Assembly: GCA_011620505.1 (NCBI GenBank)
Contig: WOZA01000074.1
Span: 19,186-37,006, forward strand
Origin: Anaerolineaceae bacterium
Lineage (GTDB): Bacteria > Chloroflexota > Anaerolineae > Anaerolineales > Anaerolineaceae
Direction: 5' to 3'
DNA: 17,821 nt
Shown here: piece by piece, positions 8,462-14,466 of the stretch
How the letters are laid out: every line of letters begins with the position of its first letter
Numbering within the stretch: the stretch's first letter is position 1
The notes under the pieces: model-generated
Told to the model about the DNA's origin: nothing
The model's database searches: none
Seen by the model: the letters and a program-made list of their open reading frames with translations, nothing else
Position numbers and translations under genes: made by a program

Positions 8462-8490
8462 ACAACCGCCCTTTTGGGCGGTTGTTATTT
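8462..8490 (+). terminator. Intrinsic terminator of the first lipoprotein gene
   Basis: Perfect 10-bp stem ACAACCGCCC / GGGCGGTTGT with a TTTT loop, then TATTT, starting 8 bases after the stop codon. Confidence 0.88.
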
Positions 8491-8560
8491 ACGTGGAACT
8501 TTAACTGACTGATGGGCGTCTATATCAAAGAGGTAGTTTCGGCTATTAAGGAGATAGAAA

Positions 8561-9823
8561 ATGAAAAGTAAAACCATTAGTAAACCACGTTGGATTTTTC
8601 CAGGCTTAATGGTGCTGGCCTTAAGTTTGATCCTGGCAGCCTGTGTCACGCCTGGCACCCCTGCGCCTACGGGCGATCCTGTTGAACAAGCAATGCAAAC
8701 CCTGCAAGCACAAGCAACGCAGGAATATTACCAGACCGTGGTGGCTCAGTTAACGGCAACCTCGCCCGTGATTGAGAACACCCCGACATTAAATCCCACC
8801 GGTATCAATCAAATTCCGGGGGAGACGACTCCGCCTGCGCAGACTACAGAAGTGCCCACGGTTGCTGTGACTCAGATCCCTGCCACACCAACCCAGCCGG
8901 CACCTACTGCTATCCCTGCGACGCCGACCAGAATCCCACCAACAGCTACACCCATCCCCTGCTATCAGGTGACATTTGTCCAGGATATTACCATCCCGGA
9001 TGGAACTAAAATCGTTGCCGGAAATTCGTTTACAAAAACCTGGCGCGTTCGCAACAGCGGTTCCTGCACCTGGGACACACGCTTTGATATCGCTTTTGTT
9101 GATGGCACTCAGATGTCGTCCACCAAAGTCTGGGATCTGGCAAAAGAGGTAAAGCCGGGTGAGACTGTGGATATTTCAATTGATCTGACTGCCCCGTCAA
9201 CCGTCGGCTCCTACCAGTCGAACTTCCAGATGGTCAACCCAAATGGTACGCGCTTTGGCACCGGTCCAGACAGCAAGGGCTCATTCTGGGTGAAGATCCA
9301 GGTCATTGACGGCAAGGGCATGGTTTACAGCTTTGCCAAAAACGCCTGTGATGCGCGCTGGTCCACAAGTAAAACCAACCCATTGAGTTGCCCTGGCAAA
9401 GAGAGTGATGTCGATAAAGGCTACGTTTTAACCAAGGACAAACCTTACCGCGAAGATGGCGGTCAGGAAAACGAAATCGGTTTGATCACTCGGCCAAATG
9501 ATGCCAGCGATGGCTACATCCAGGGCATTTATCCCGCTTTCCTGGTGAAAGATGGCGATCAATTCCGCGCGACGATCCAGTGCGAGGCGAATAGCCCGAA
9601 ATGCAGCCTGAAGTTTGAACTTTACTATCGTATTGGAAATGGGAATTTCACTGAACTGGGCGAGTGGCATGAAGTCTATGACCAGATGTGGAATACGCTG
9701 CAGATAGACTTATCATCCCTTGCTGGTCAGAACGTGCAATTCTCGCTCGTGGTCTGGAACGAAAACACCTCGCAAGATAACCGCGGGTTGTGGCTCAATC
9801 CGATGATCTTCCGCACCAAGTAA
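8561..9823 (+). CDS. Lipoprotein with NBR1-type Ig-like domain and C-terminal beta-rich domain
   Basis: This 420-residue predicted lipoprotein has a signal peptide ending in LAAC with lipidated C28. A long Thr/Pro-rich linker with repeated ATPT / IPATPT units runs to about residue 133. An NBR1-type Ig-like domain spans about 134-250, with the same KTWRVRNSGSCTW core as its upstream neighbour. About 170 further residues look like a second beta-sandwich, rich in aromatic residues and with several cysteines, and could be a ligand- or carbohydrate-binding module. That reading is inference from composition and not recognised homology. AAGGAG lies about 7 bases before the ATG. It probably arose with the preceding gene by tandem duplication followed by gain or loss of the C-terminal domain. 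Confidence 0.85.
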   Translation: MKSKTISKPRWIFPGLMVLALSLILAACVTPGTPAPTGDPVEQAMQTLQAQATQEYYQTVVAQLTATSPVIENTPTLNPTGINQIPGETTPPAQTTEVPTVAVTQIPATPTQPAPTAIPATPTRIPPTATPIPCYQVTFVQDITIPDGTKIVAGNSFTKTWRVRNSGSCTWDTRFDIAFVDGTQMSSTKVWDLAKEVKPGETVDISIDLTAPSTVGSYQSNFQMVNPNGTRFGTGPDSKGSFWVKIQVIDGKGMVYSFAKNACDARWSTSKTNPLSCPGKESDVDKGYVLTKDKPYREDGGQENEIGLITRPNDASDGYIQGIYPAFLVKDGDQFRATIQCEANSPKCSLKFELYYRIGNGNFTELGEWHEVYDQMWNTLQIDLSSLAGQNVQFSLVVWNENTSQDNRGLWLNPMIFRTK

Positions 9824-9844
9824 TTTACTCAAGTTCTAGTTTAT

Positions 9845-9877
9845 GGCTGACCGGAATTCCACGGTCAGCCTTTTTTT
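9845..9877 (+). terminator. Intrinsic terminator of the second lipoprotein gene
   Basis: Perfect 9-bp stem GGCTGACCG / CGGTCAGCC with an 8-base loop and seven T, 21 bases after the stop codon. Confidence 0.92.
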
Positions 9878-9882
9878 GGATG

Positions 9883-9912
9883 AATGGTCAAATTCAGAAC
9901 GGCTTGATGATA
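9883..9912 (+). repeat. Imperfect direct repeat, upstream copy
   Basis: This 30-base stretch matches 10150-10179, in front of tpiA, at 25 of 30 positions by eye, including AACGGCTTRATGATA. It ends two bases before the inverted-repeat element. Confidence 0.6.
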
Positions 9913-9914
9913 GT

Positions 9915-10001
9915 TTTTCGTAGGCCGGCTTCCTCGGTTGAAGCCGGCTTTGGTTTGCATTGATGGATCCGGAATGAACTGCGCAATCCGGCCTACGAAA
10001 A
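9915..10001. repeat. Inverted-repeat element with internal hairpins (REP/MITE-like)
   Basis: Perfect 14-bp terminal arms, TTTTCGTAGGCCGG (9915-9928) and CCGGCCTACGAAAA (9988-10001), enclose further structure. GCCGGCTTC / GAAGCCGGC (9924-9932 and 9940-9948) is a perfect 9-bp hairpin with a 7-base loop that overlaps the left arm. CCGGA / TCCGG (9969-9973 and 9987-9991) is a weaker one. The outer pairing and the inner hairpins partly compete. There is no coding potential, T-run, or tRNA consensus. It resembles dispersed palindromic repeats mobilised in trans, but copy number cannot be judged from one window. Confidence 0.65.
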
Positions 10002-10149
10002 GATTTCCACGTTACAGGCAATGATTGGTAGCGTGGGTAGGCGACAGACAACCTTATTCAACCCGGGTATCGTTATAGCCTATCCACTTGTATATATTCC
10101 ATCAGACCACAGGCCATGATTTGTAGATACCGTCTTGATTGTTCGGAAT
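10002..10149. other. Noncoding stretch between the repeat element and the tpiA promoter
   Basis: This is part of a gene-free gap of about 390 bases. No convincing reading frame, hairpin, or known RNA motif was seen in this portion. Confidence 0.5.
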
Positions 10150-10179
10150 AATGGTTAGAATCACAACGGCTTAATGATA
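10150..10179 (+). repeat. Imperfect direct repeat, downstream copy overlapping the tpiA promoter
   Basis: Partner of the copy at 9883-9912 (25 of 30 positions identical by eye). It includes the candidate tpiA -35 and the first bases of the -10; the upstream copy lacks a complete -10 because its sequence diverges at that point. Confidence 0.6.
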
Positions 10180-10183
10180 AAAT
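10155..10183 (+). promoter_or_regulatory. Candidate tpiA promoter
   Basis: TTAGAA (10155-10160), a 17-base spacer, and TAAAAT (10178-10183), giving a leader of roughly 28 nt to the ATG at 10218. The -35 match is weak. Confidence 0.4.
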
Positions 10184-10217
10184 ATGAATTAACTAAAAGC
10201 AGAGGATGGTAGAACTG

Positions 10218-10973
10218 ATGAGAACACCGATGGTTGCTGGCAACTGGAAGATGAACAAAGGGCTGTATGAGACCCGCGACTTGATCCGCGAGATGTATCC
10301 TGTTTTACATGCCGTGGAGGGGGTGGAAGTTGTGATTTGCCCGCCATTTGTGGGGCTGGGAGTCGCAAAACGCGAGGTGGAAGCATCGACCATCAAACTT
10401 GGAGCACAGAACATGCACTGGGCAGACTCGGGCGCTTTTACCGGGGAAATTTCTCCGACCATGCTGAAAGAGCTGTGCGAGTATGTCATTTTGGGGCACT
10501 CAGAGCGGCGCGCCATGTTTGGCGAGACGGATGAAACGGTTAACAAGAAAGTTTTGGCGGCATTGGCACACGGACTGAAACCGATTGTATGCGTGGGCGA
10601 GACTTTGGAGGAAAACCAGAGCGGTATTACCGCCGAGGTGGTTAGCCGTCAGGTGCGGGCAGACCTGGAAGGGCTAAACCAGGAGCAGGCGGAGCAGGTG
10701 GTGATTGCCTATGAGCCCGTCTGGGCGATTGGCACCGGTTTGGCAGCCACCCCTGAAGGCGCAAACGCTGTGCATAAGGATGTGATCCGCCCGATCCTGC
10801 GCGACATGTTTGGCGAGACGATAGGAGACGGAATGCGCATTCTTTACGGCGGTTCGGTGAACCCCGGAAACGCCGCAGAGCTGTTTGGTCAATCCGACAT
10901 CGACGGCGGATTGATTGGTGGAGCGAGCCTGAAGGCTGAGTCTTTTATCGCGCTTGTCAAAGCCGCGATGTAA
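10218..10973 (+). CDS. tpiA: Triosephosphate isomerase
   Basis: This 251-residue TIM-barrel enzyme interconverts dihydroxyacetone phosphate and glyceraldehyde 3-phosphate, feeding the gap and pgk steps. The catalytic set is complete: Asn9-Lys11 in AGNWKMNK, His94 in ILGHSERR, and Glu166 in AYEPVWAIGTG. The phosphate-gripping YGGSVNP and GGLIGGASL loops are also present. Length is normal. The ATG at 10218 gives the usual family N-terminus (MRTPMVAGNWK); an in-frame ATG at 10206 adds four residues but overlaps the only purine-rich site (AGAGGA, 10201-10206). It has its own candidate promoter and terminator, so it is clustered but not operonic with gap-pgk. Confidence 0.96.
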   Translation: MRTPMVAGNWKMNKGLYETRDLIREMYPVLHAVEGVEVVICPPFVGLGVAKREVEASTIKLGAQNMHWADSGAFTGEISPTMLKELCEYVILGHSERRAMFGETDETVNKKVLAALAHGLKPIVCVGETLEENQSGITAEVVSRQVRADLEGLNQEQAEQVVIAYEPVWAIGTGLAATPEGANAVHKDVIRPILRDMFGETIGDGMRILYGGSVNPGNAAELFGQSDIDGGLIGGASLKAESFIALVKAAM

Positions 10974-10990
10974 AGTGATTGCAGAGTATG

Positions 10991-11017
10991 AAGCCGGGCG
11001 AAAGCCCGGTTTTTTTT
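10991..11017 (+). terminator. Intrinsic terminator of tpiA
   Basis: CCGGGC-GAAA-GCCCGG stem with a stable GNRA-type loop, flanked by A/T pairs and followed by eight T. Confidence 0.92.
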
Positions 11018-11068
11018 ATCCAGAGTGCGCTCAAGGCAGGCGATGGGCAGATAGGTATTCAAATGCAC

Positions 11069-11097
11069 TTGACAAAATTAGTTCAACTCAGTATACT
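11069..11097 (+). promoter_or_regulatory. Strong sigma70-type promoter of the AbrB-ABC cassette
   Basis: Perfect TTGACA (11069-11074), a 17-base spacer, and TATACT (11092-11097). It would give a leader of about 40 nt before the AbrB-type gene. Confidence 0.85.
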
Positions 11098-11103
11098 AAT
11101 TTT
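11074..11103. promoter_or_regulatory. Palindromic operator candidate over the cassette promoter
   Basis: Perfect 9-bp inverted repeat AAAATTAGT (11074-11082) / ACTAATTTT (11095-11103) with 12 bases between, covering the spacer and the -10 box. A smaller palindrome, AGTTCAACT (11080-11088), lies inside. The position suits repression by the AbrB-type protein encoded next, but that link is inference. Confidence 0.5.
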
Positions 11104-11144
11104 ACAAGTTAAACAATTCATACTTTTCGAACGGAGAATTTAAA

Positions 11145-11372
11145 ATGGAAAAACCTACAGGCAAATATGCATGGACGGTCAAGGTGGGTGAAAAGGGGCA
11201 AATTGTTATCCCCAAAGAAGCCCGCGATATATTTGACATCAATCCCGGCGACACGCTGATTGTTTTGGGCGACGAAAAACAAGGCATAGCGATACCGCCC
11301 AAAGATGCGTTTACAAAACTTATAGCCACGCTTTTTGATGGTACTGCGCCGGAGAGGGAAGACGAAGAATGA
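11145..11372 (+). CDS. AbrB/MazE/SpoVT-type DNA-binding protein
   Basis: This 75-residue protein carries the swapped-hairpin AbrB fold in its first 50 or so residues, seen as VGEKGQIVIPKEARD followed by INPGDTLIVLGDE. Such proteins bind A/T-rich DNA as dimers and act as transition-state regulators or antitoxins. No toxin gene is adjacent; instead the stop codon overlaps the start of an ABC transporter ATPase by four bases (ATGA). The likely role is therefore local transcriptional control of the transporter, possibly through the palindrome over the promoter. GGAG lies 8 bases upstream of the ATG. The cassette is visibly more A/T-rich than the genes on either side. Confidence 0.85.
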   Translation: MEKPTGKYAWTVKVGEKGQIVIPKEARDIFDINPGDTLIVLGDEKQGIAIPPKDAFTKLIATLFDGTAPEREDEE

Positions 11373-12094
11373 ATGCTATCACAATTACGAACCTGTCTAA
11401 AAAATACGATGGGCTTACGGCGGTAGACAATTTGAATTTGACGATTGGGCAAGGCGAATTGTTCTCTCTTTTAGGTGTCAACGGTGCGGGAAAAACCACA
11501 ACTATCAAAATGTTGTCCTGCTTGATTAAGCCAACAGGCGGCAATGCGGTGTTGCTTGGCGATAGCGTGAAAGAACACCCGCAGGCTGTCAAAGGGAAAA
11601 TTAATATCTCACCGCAGGAAACAGCCGTAGCCGCAAATTTATCAGTAACTGAAAACTTGGAACTCATAGCGGGAATATATGGTCAGGATAGCAAAAGCGC
11701 AACGAAAAGCGCTGACGAAATGGTGTCACAATTTGGGCTTGACCGTGTTCGGAAGAAAAAAGCAAAACAATTGTCGGGCGGTATGCAAAGACGGCTCTCT
11801 ATTGCAATGGCTTTGATTTCTAACCCACAAATCTTGTTCCTTGATGAACCCACTTTAGGGCTAGACGTTCTTGCCCGCCGCGAATTGTGGGCATCCATTG
11901 AGGCACTAAAAGGAAAGGTTACAATCATTCTTACAACACATTATTTGGAAGAAGTAGAAGCGTTGTCCGATCGTGTTGGAATAATGGCAAACGGCAAATT
12001 GACGGCTGTTGGAACGGTAGCGGAATTGACGAAGCAGACCGGCACAAGCAAGTTGGAGGATGCTTTTGTTATCCTATCAGGAGGCACAGCGTGA
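11369..12094 (+). CDS. ABC transporter ATP-binding protein
   Basis: This 241-residue nucleotide-binding subunit would pair with the permease encoded next to form an ABC-2 type exporter. All motifs are intact: Walker A GVNGAGKTTT (36-45), Q-loop Gln83, signature LSGGMQ (135-140), Walker B ILFLDE (155-160), and switch His191 in TTH. The domain order and the downstream ABC-2 permease place it with DrrA/CcmA-like drug, antibiotic, or lipid exporters, but the substrate cannot be read from the sequence. It overlaps the AbrB-type gene upstream by four bases and the permease downstream by four (GTGA), which indicates translational coupling. Confidence 0.92.
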   Translation: MNAITITNLSKKYDGLTAVDNLNLTIGQGELFSLLGVNGAGKTTTIKMLSCLIKPTGGNAVLLGDSVKEHPQAVKGKINISPQETAVAANLSVTENLELIAGIYGQDSKSATKSADEMVSQFGLDRVRKKKAKQLSGGMQRRLSIAMALISNPQILFLDEPTLGLDVLARRELWASIEALKGKVTIILTTHYLEEVEALSDRVGIMANGKLTAVGTVAELTKQTGTSKLEDAFVILSGGTA

Positions 12095-12840
12095 GAATTA
12101 TTTTGTTTGCAAAACGCAATGCGAAAGAGGTTTTGCGTGACCCCATCAATCTCTTTTTCGGATTGGGATTTCCGCTAATACTGCTGGTACTGCTGTCCGT
12201 CATCAATGCCAGTATTCCTCCTGAAGCACATAATACGATGTTCTCGATTGAAAACCTTGCGCCCGGTTTAGCAATGTTCGGAACCGCGTTCATGGCATTG
12301 TTTGCGGGTTTGCTGTTGTCCAAAGACCGTACTTCATCTTTCTTAATGCGCTTGTTCGCCTCACCCATGACCTCTTTGGATTTTATATTAGGCTACACTT
12401 TGCCAATGCTCGTTATGGCGTTGGCGCAAGCCGCAATAACTTTGCTGGCTTCCTGTATTGTTGGGCTTGAACTTACCGCCAATCTCCTGCTTGCTATTGG
12501 TGTGACAACTCTGACCTCGCTTTTATTTGTAGGATTCGGCTTATTATTTGGCAGTTTGCTGAACGAAAAGGCGGTAAGCGGCATTTGCGGGGCCTTATTG
12601 ACGAATGTTGCGGCATGGTTGTCCGGGGTATTTATTCCGATTGACTTAATTGGTGGCGCTTTCAAAAAAACGGCTGAAATTTTGCCGTTTTATCATAGTG
12701 TGCAAACAATCCGAGCCGTCTTGGGCGGCAATTTTGACGAAATGCTACCGCATTTGATAATTGTATTGGGTTATACGGTGGTTATTTTTATACTTGCGAT
12801 TATCGTTTTTCATCATAAAATGAGCGGTGATAATGCTTAG
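12091..12840 (+). CDS. ABC-2 type transporter permease
   Basis: This 249-residue integral membrane protein has about six hydrophobic segments (near 22-42, 58-78, 98-124, 130-156, 162-185, and 219-241), the layout of ABC-2 permeases such as DrrB. It starts with GTG inside the stop of the ATPase gene, with AGGAGG 6 bases upstream. The N-terminal stretch RDPINLFFGLGFPL is typical of the family's entry to the first helix. It presumably exports a drug, peptide, or lipid with the preceding ATPase; no substrate determinant is visible. Base composition is A/T-rich (for example 24 G/C in the 60 bases from 12661). Confidence 0.9.
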   Translation: MRIILFAKRNAKEVLRDPINLFFGLGFPLILLVLLSVINASIPPEAHNTMFSIENLAPGLAMFGTAFMALFAGLLLSKDRTSSFLMRLFASPMTSLDFILGYTLPMLVMALAQAAITLLASCIVGLELTANLLLAIGVTTLTSLLFVGFGLLFGSLLNEKAVSGICGALLTNVAAWLSGVFIPIDLIGGAFKKTAEILPFYHSVQTIRAVLGGNFDEMLPHLIIVLGYTVVIFILAIIVFHHKMSGDNA

Positions 12841-12864
12841 AACCTATATTAAGGAGAGCGGTTC

Positions 12865-13072
12865 ATGGATGAGGAACTAGACCACATGAAGAATTCGGAT
12901 TGGATACTTTGCCCTGTTTGTAAGAACAAAACCCGACTACGAATACGGAAAGACCAACACTAACAAACCTTCTTTTATTTTGCCCGAAGTGCAAGCAAAA
13001 ACTTTGGTGAATGTCAAACAATTGAATACTGTAGTTATCAAAGAGCCAGGCGCAAAGTTACAGAGCCGATAA
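12865..13072 (+). pseudogene. Frameshifted cysteine-rich KTR-type zinc-ribbon protein
   Basis: AAGGAGAG lies 6 bases before an ATG that opens a 32-residue frame containing DWILCPVCKNKTRLRIR and then stops at 12961-12963. The second zinc knuckle (FCPKCKQ, 12978-12998) follows in another frame. The conserved end, TLVNVKQLN then VVIKEPGAKLQSR, lies in the third frame and stops at 13070-13072. Joined, the pieces match the small Cys_rich_KTR family of about 60-70 residues found mainly in Firmicutes accessory DNA, with CPVC and CPKC as metal ligands. At least two indels are needed. The family's function is unknown. Sequencing error in the A/C-rich region is the main alternative to true decay. Confidence 0.8.
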
Positions 13073-13103
13073 CAGTGGGATTGCTCGCAGTTATCGGCTC
13101 TTT
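13062..13103 (+). terminator. Terminator closing the AbrB-ABC-KTR cassette
   Basis: Perfect 12-bp stem AGAGCCGATAAC / GTTATCGGCTCT with a 16-base loop and a short T-run. The stop codon of the KTR remnant lies inside the left arm. Confidence 0.75.
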
Positions 13104-13111
13104 CCGTGCCC

Positions 13112-13140
13112 TTGACCATGCCTTTGAAAACTTCTATAAT
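13112..13140 (+). promoter_or_regulatory. Sigma70-type promoter of the pheS-pheT operon
   Basis: TTGACC (13112-13117), a 17-base spacer, and a perfect TATAAT (13135-13140). Predicted start is at about 13147, directly in front of the T-box leader and 9 bases after the previous terminator. Confidence 0.85.
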
Positions 13141-13146
13141 AGGGCG

Positions 13147-13391
13147 AACGATGGTGAGTGAGGAAAGTAGGCTTTAGAGCACCAACAGGGAGGCGCGGTC
13201 GTGATTGAGAGCGGCGCTTGGTATGCAAAAGTTGAAGTTCCCTCAGGAGTCGCGCGGGTGAAACGTTTGTGCAAGTAGTCCGCGCCGGGAGTTCCCGTTA
13301 CAGAACGACCTGAGAGGGCTGGCTCTGCCAGCCAAGAAGGGTGGTACCACGGCTTTTTTGCCCGTCCCTTTATCCGGATGGGCATTTTTTT
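13147..13391 (+). promoter_or_regulatory. T-box riboswitch leader with candidate Phe (UUC) specifier
   Basis: This is a tRNA-sensing leader upstream of pheS. Stem I contains the GAAAGTAGG (AGUA-type) motif at 13163-13171 and the specifier region GAAGTTCCCTC, where TTC at 13238-13240 would read tRNA-Phe. The CCGGGAGTTCCCGTTACAG segment resembles stem III and its flank. The T-box core AGGGTGGTACCACGG (13338-13352) has UGGU, which fits tRNA ending ACCA. AAGGG (13337-13341) can pair with CCCTT (13366-13370) as antiterminator, competing with the terminator. Uncharged tRNA-Phe should therefore allow read-through into pheST. Confidence 0.9.
13360..13391 (+). terminator. Regulated terminator of the T-box leader
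   Basis: GCCCGTCC (13360-13367) pairs with GGATGGGC (13376-13383) with one G-U wobble, followed by seven T. Its left arm shares bases 13360-13367 with the antiterminator region. Confidence 0.9.
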
Positions 13392-13420
13392 GTCCGAATG
13401 ACAAATTGATGAGGTGAAGA

Positions 13421-14455
13421 ATGTTGGAAATTGAAGGGAAGTTGCAGGCGGAACTGGCGCGCGGGATTGAAGCGCTTCAGACTGTTGCGAACGCAGAATC
13501 GCTGGAAGCCTGGAAACAGGAATTCCTTGGGAAAAAGTCGCTGGTGATGCAGGTTTATGGCTCGATGGGAAAGCTTGCCAAAGAAGAGCGCCCAATAATC
13601 GGCAAAGCCGTGAACCAGGCAAAAGCGGGGTTGGAGGCAGCCCTGGCAGAAAAAGAAGAGGGCATCAAGGCTGCCAGCCAGCAGGAAGCTTTTACCAAAG
13701 AAACCCTGGATGTGACCCTGCCTGGGCGCAAACCACGCCGCGGGAGGATCCATCCACTCCATTTGACCTTGCGCCAGATTTACAGGATCTTTGGCGATAT
13801 GGGATTCCAGATTTACCGCTCGCCGGAAGTGGAAACCGACGATTACAACTTCACTTTCTTGAACATGCCGCCTTATCATCCCGCGCGCGATATGTGGGAC
13901 ACTTTCTATACTGATAAGGAGGGCGTTGTGCTGCGCACGCATACCTCGCCAGGGCAGGTACGGGTGATGCGCGAAAGAGCGCCGGAAAATATCCGCGTCA
14001 TCCTGCCGGGCACCACCATGCGTTATGAGCAGCTGACAGCCCGCTCGGAAATTGAGTTCATCCAGGTGGAGCTGCTGGTGGTGGGCAAGGGCATTACCTT
14101 TGCCGATATGCGCGGCACGCTCAACGACTTTGCCCGCAGAACCTTTGGCGAGAACGCGCGCACGCGTCTGCGACCGTCCTTCTTCCCCTTCACTGAGCCC
14201 AGCGCTGAAATGGATGTGGAATGCTTTGTCTGCGGCGGCGAAGGCTGCGGCGTCTGCAAGGGCACCGGCTGGCTGGAGATCCTTGGCTGCGGCATGGTGC
14301 ATCCGACCGTGCTCAGGTATGGCGGATATGACCCGGAGGTCTATTCCGGTTTTGCCGCCGGCATGGGCATCGACCGCTCAACCCTGATGCGCTATCACAT
14401 TGATGATATCCGCCACTTCCGCAATAACGACATCCGCTTTCTGGAACAATTCTAA
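13421..14455 (+). CDS. pheS: Phenylalanine--tRNA ligase alpha subunit
   Basis: This 344-residue catalytic subunit of the alpha2-beta2 enzyme charges tRNA-Phe with phenylalanine. The first 90 or so residues form the coiled-coil arm that contacts tRNA. The class II core follows, with GFQIYRSPEVE, DNF-like YNFTFLNMPPYHPARDMWDTF, motif 2 THTSPGQVRVM (from about residue 173), and motif 3 in GMGIDRSTLMRYHIDDIR near the end. A CxxC-x4-CxxC cluster (C268, C271, C276, C279) could bind zinc and is seen in a subset of bacterial PheS. GAGGTGA precedes the ATG. pheT follows after 11 bases. Expression is controlled by the upstream T-box leader. Confidence 0.97.
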   Translation: MLEIEGKLQAELARGIEALQTVANAESLEAWKQEFLGKKSLVMQVYGSMGKLAKEERPIIGKAVNQAKAGLEAALAEKEEGIKAASQQEAFTKETLDVTLPGRKPRRGRIHPLHLTLRQIYRIFGDMGFQIYRSPEVETDDYNFTFLNMPPYHPARDMWDTFYTDKEGVVLRTHTSPGQVRVMRERAPENIRVILPGTTMRYEQLTARSEIEFIQVELLVVGKGITFADMRGTLNDFARRTFGENARTRLRPSFFPFTEPSAEMDVECFVCGGEGCGVCKGTGWLEILGCGMVHPTVLRYGGYDPEVYSGFAAGMGIDRSTLMRYHIDDIRHFRNNDIRFLEQF

Positions 14456-14466
14456 GAGGAGATGAG

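Noticed and set aside
7912..8463. Minus-strand open frame of 183 codons opposite the first lipoprotein
   Set aside because: Antisense to a protein with signal peptide, lipobox and Ig domain; the translation shows no domain features.
9915..10001. Cloverleaf-like structure as a possible tRNA gene
   Set aside because: The 14-bp outer stem is too long, there is no T-loop consensus or CCA end, and no plausible anticodon arm.
11145..12094. AbrB-type gene as antitoxin of a toxin-antitoxin pair
   Set aside because: The overlapping downstream gene is a complete ABC ATPase with all motifs, and no small toxin-like gene is adjacent.
13370..14302. Minus-strand open frame of 310 codons opposite pheS
   Set aside because: It lies entirely over the T-box end and pheS, has no recognisable domain, and is explained by the codon bias of pheS on the other strand.
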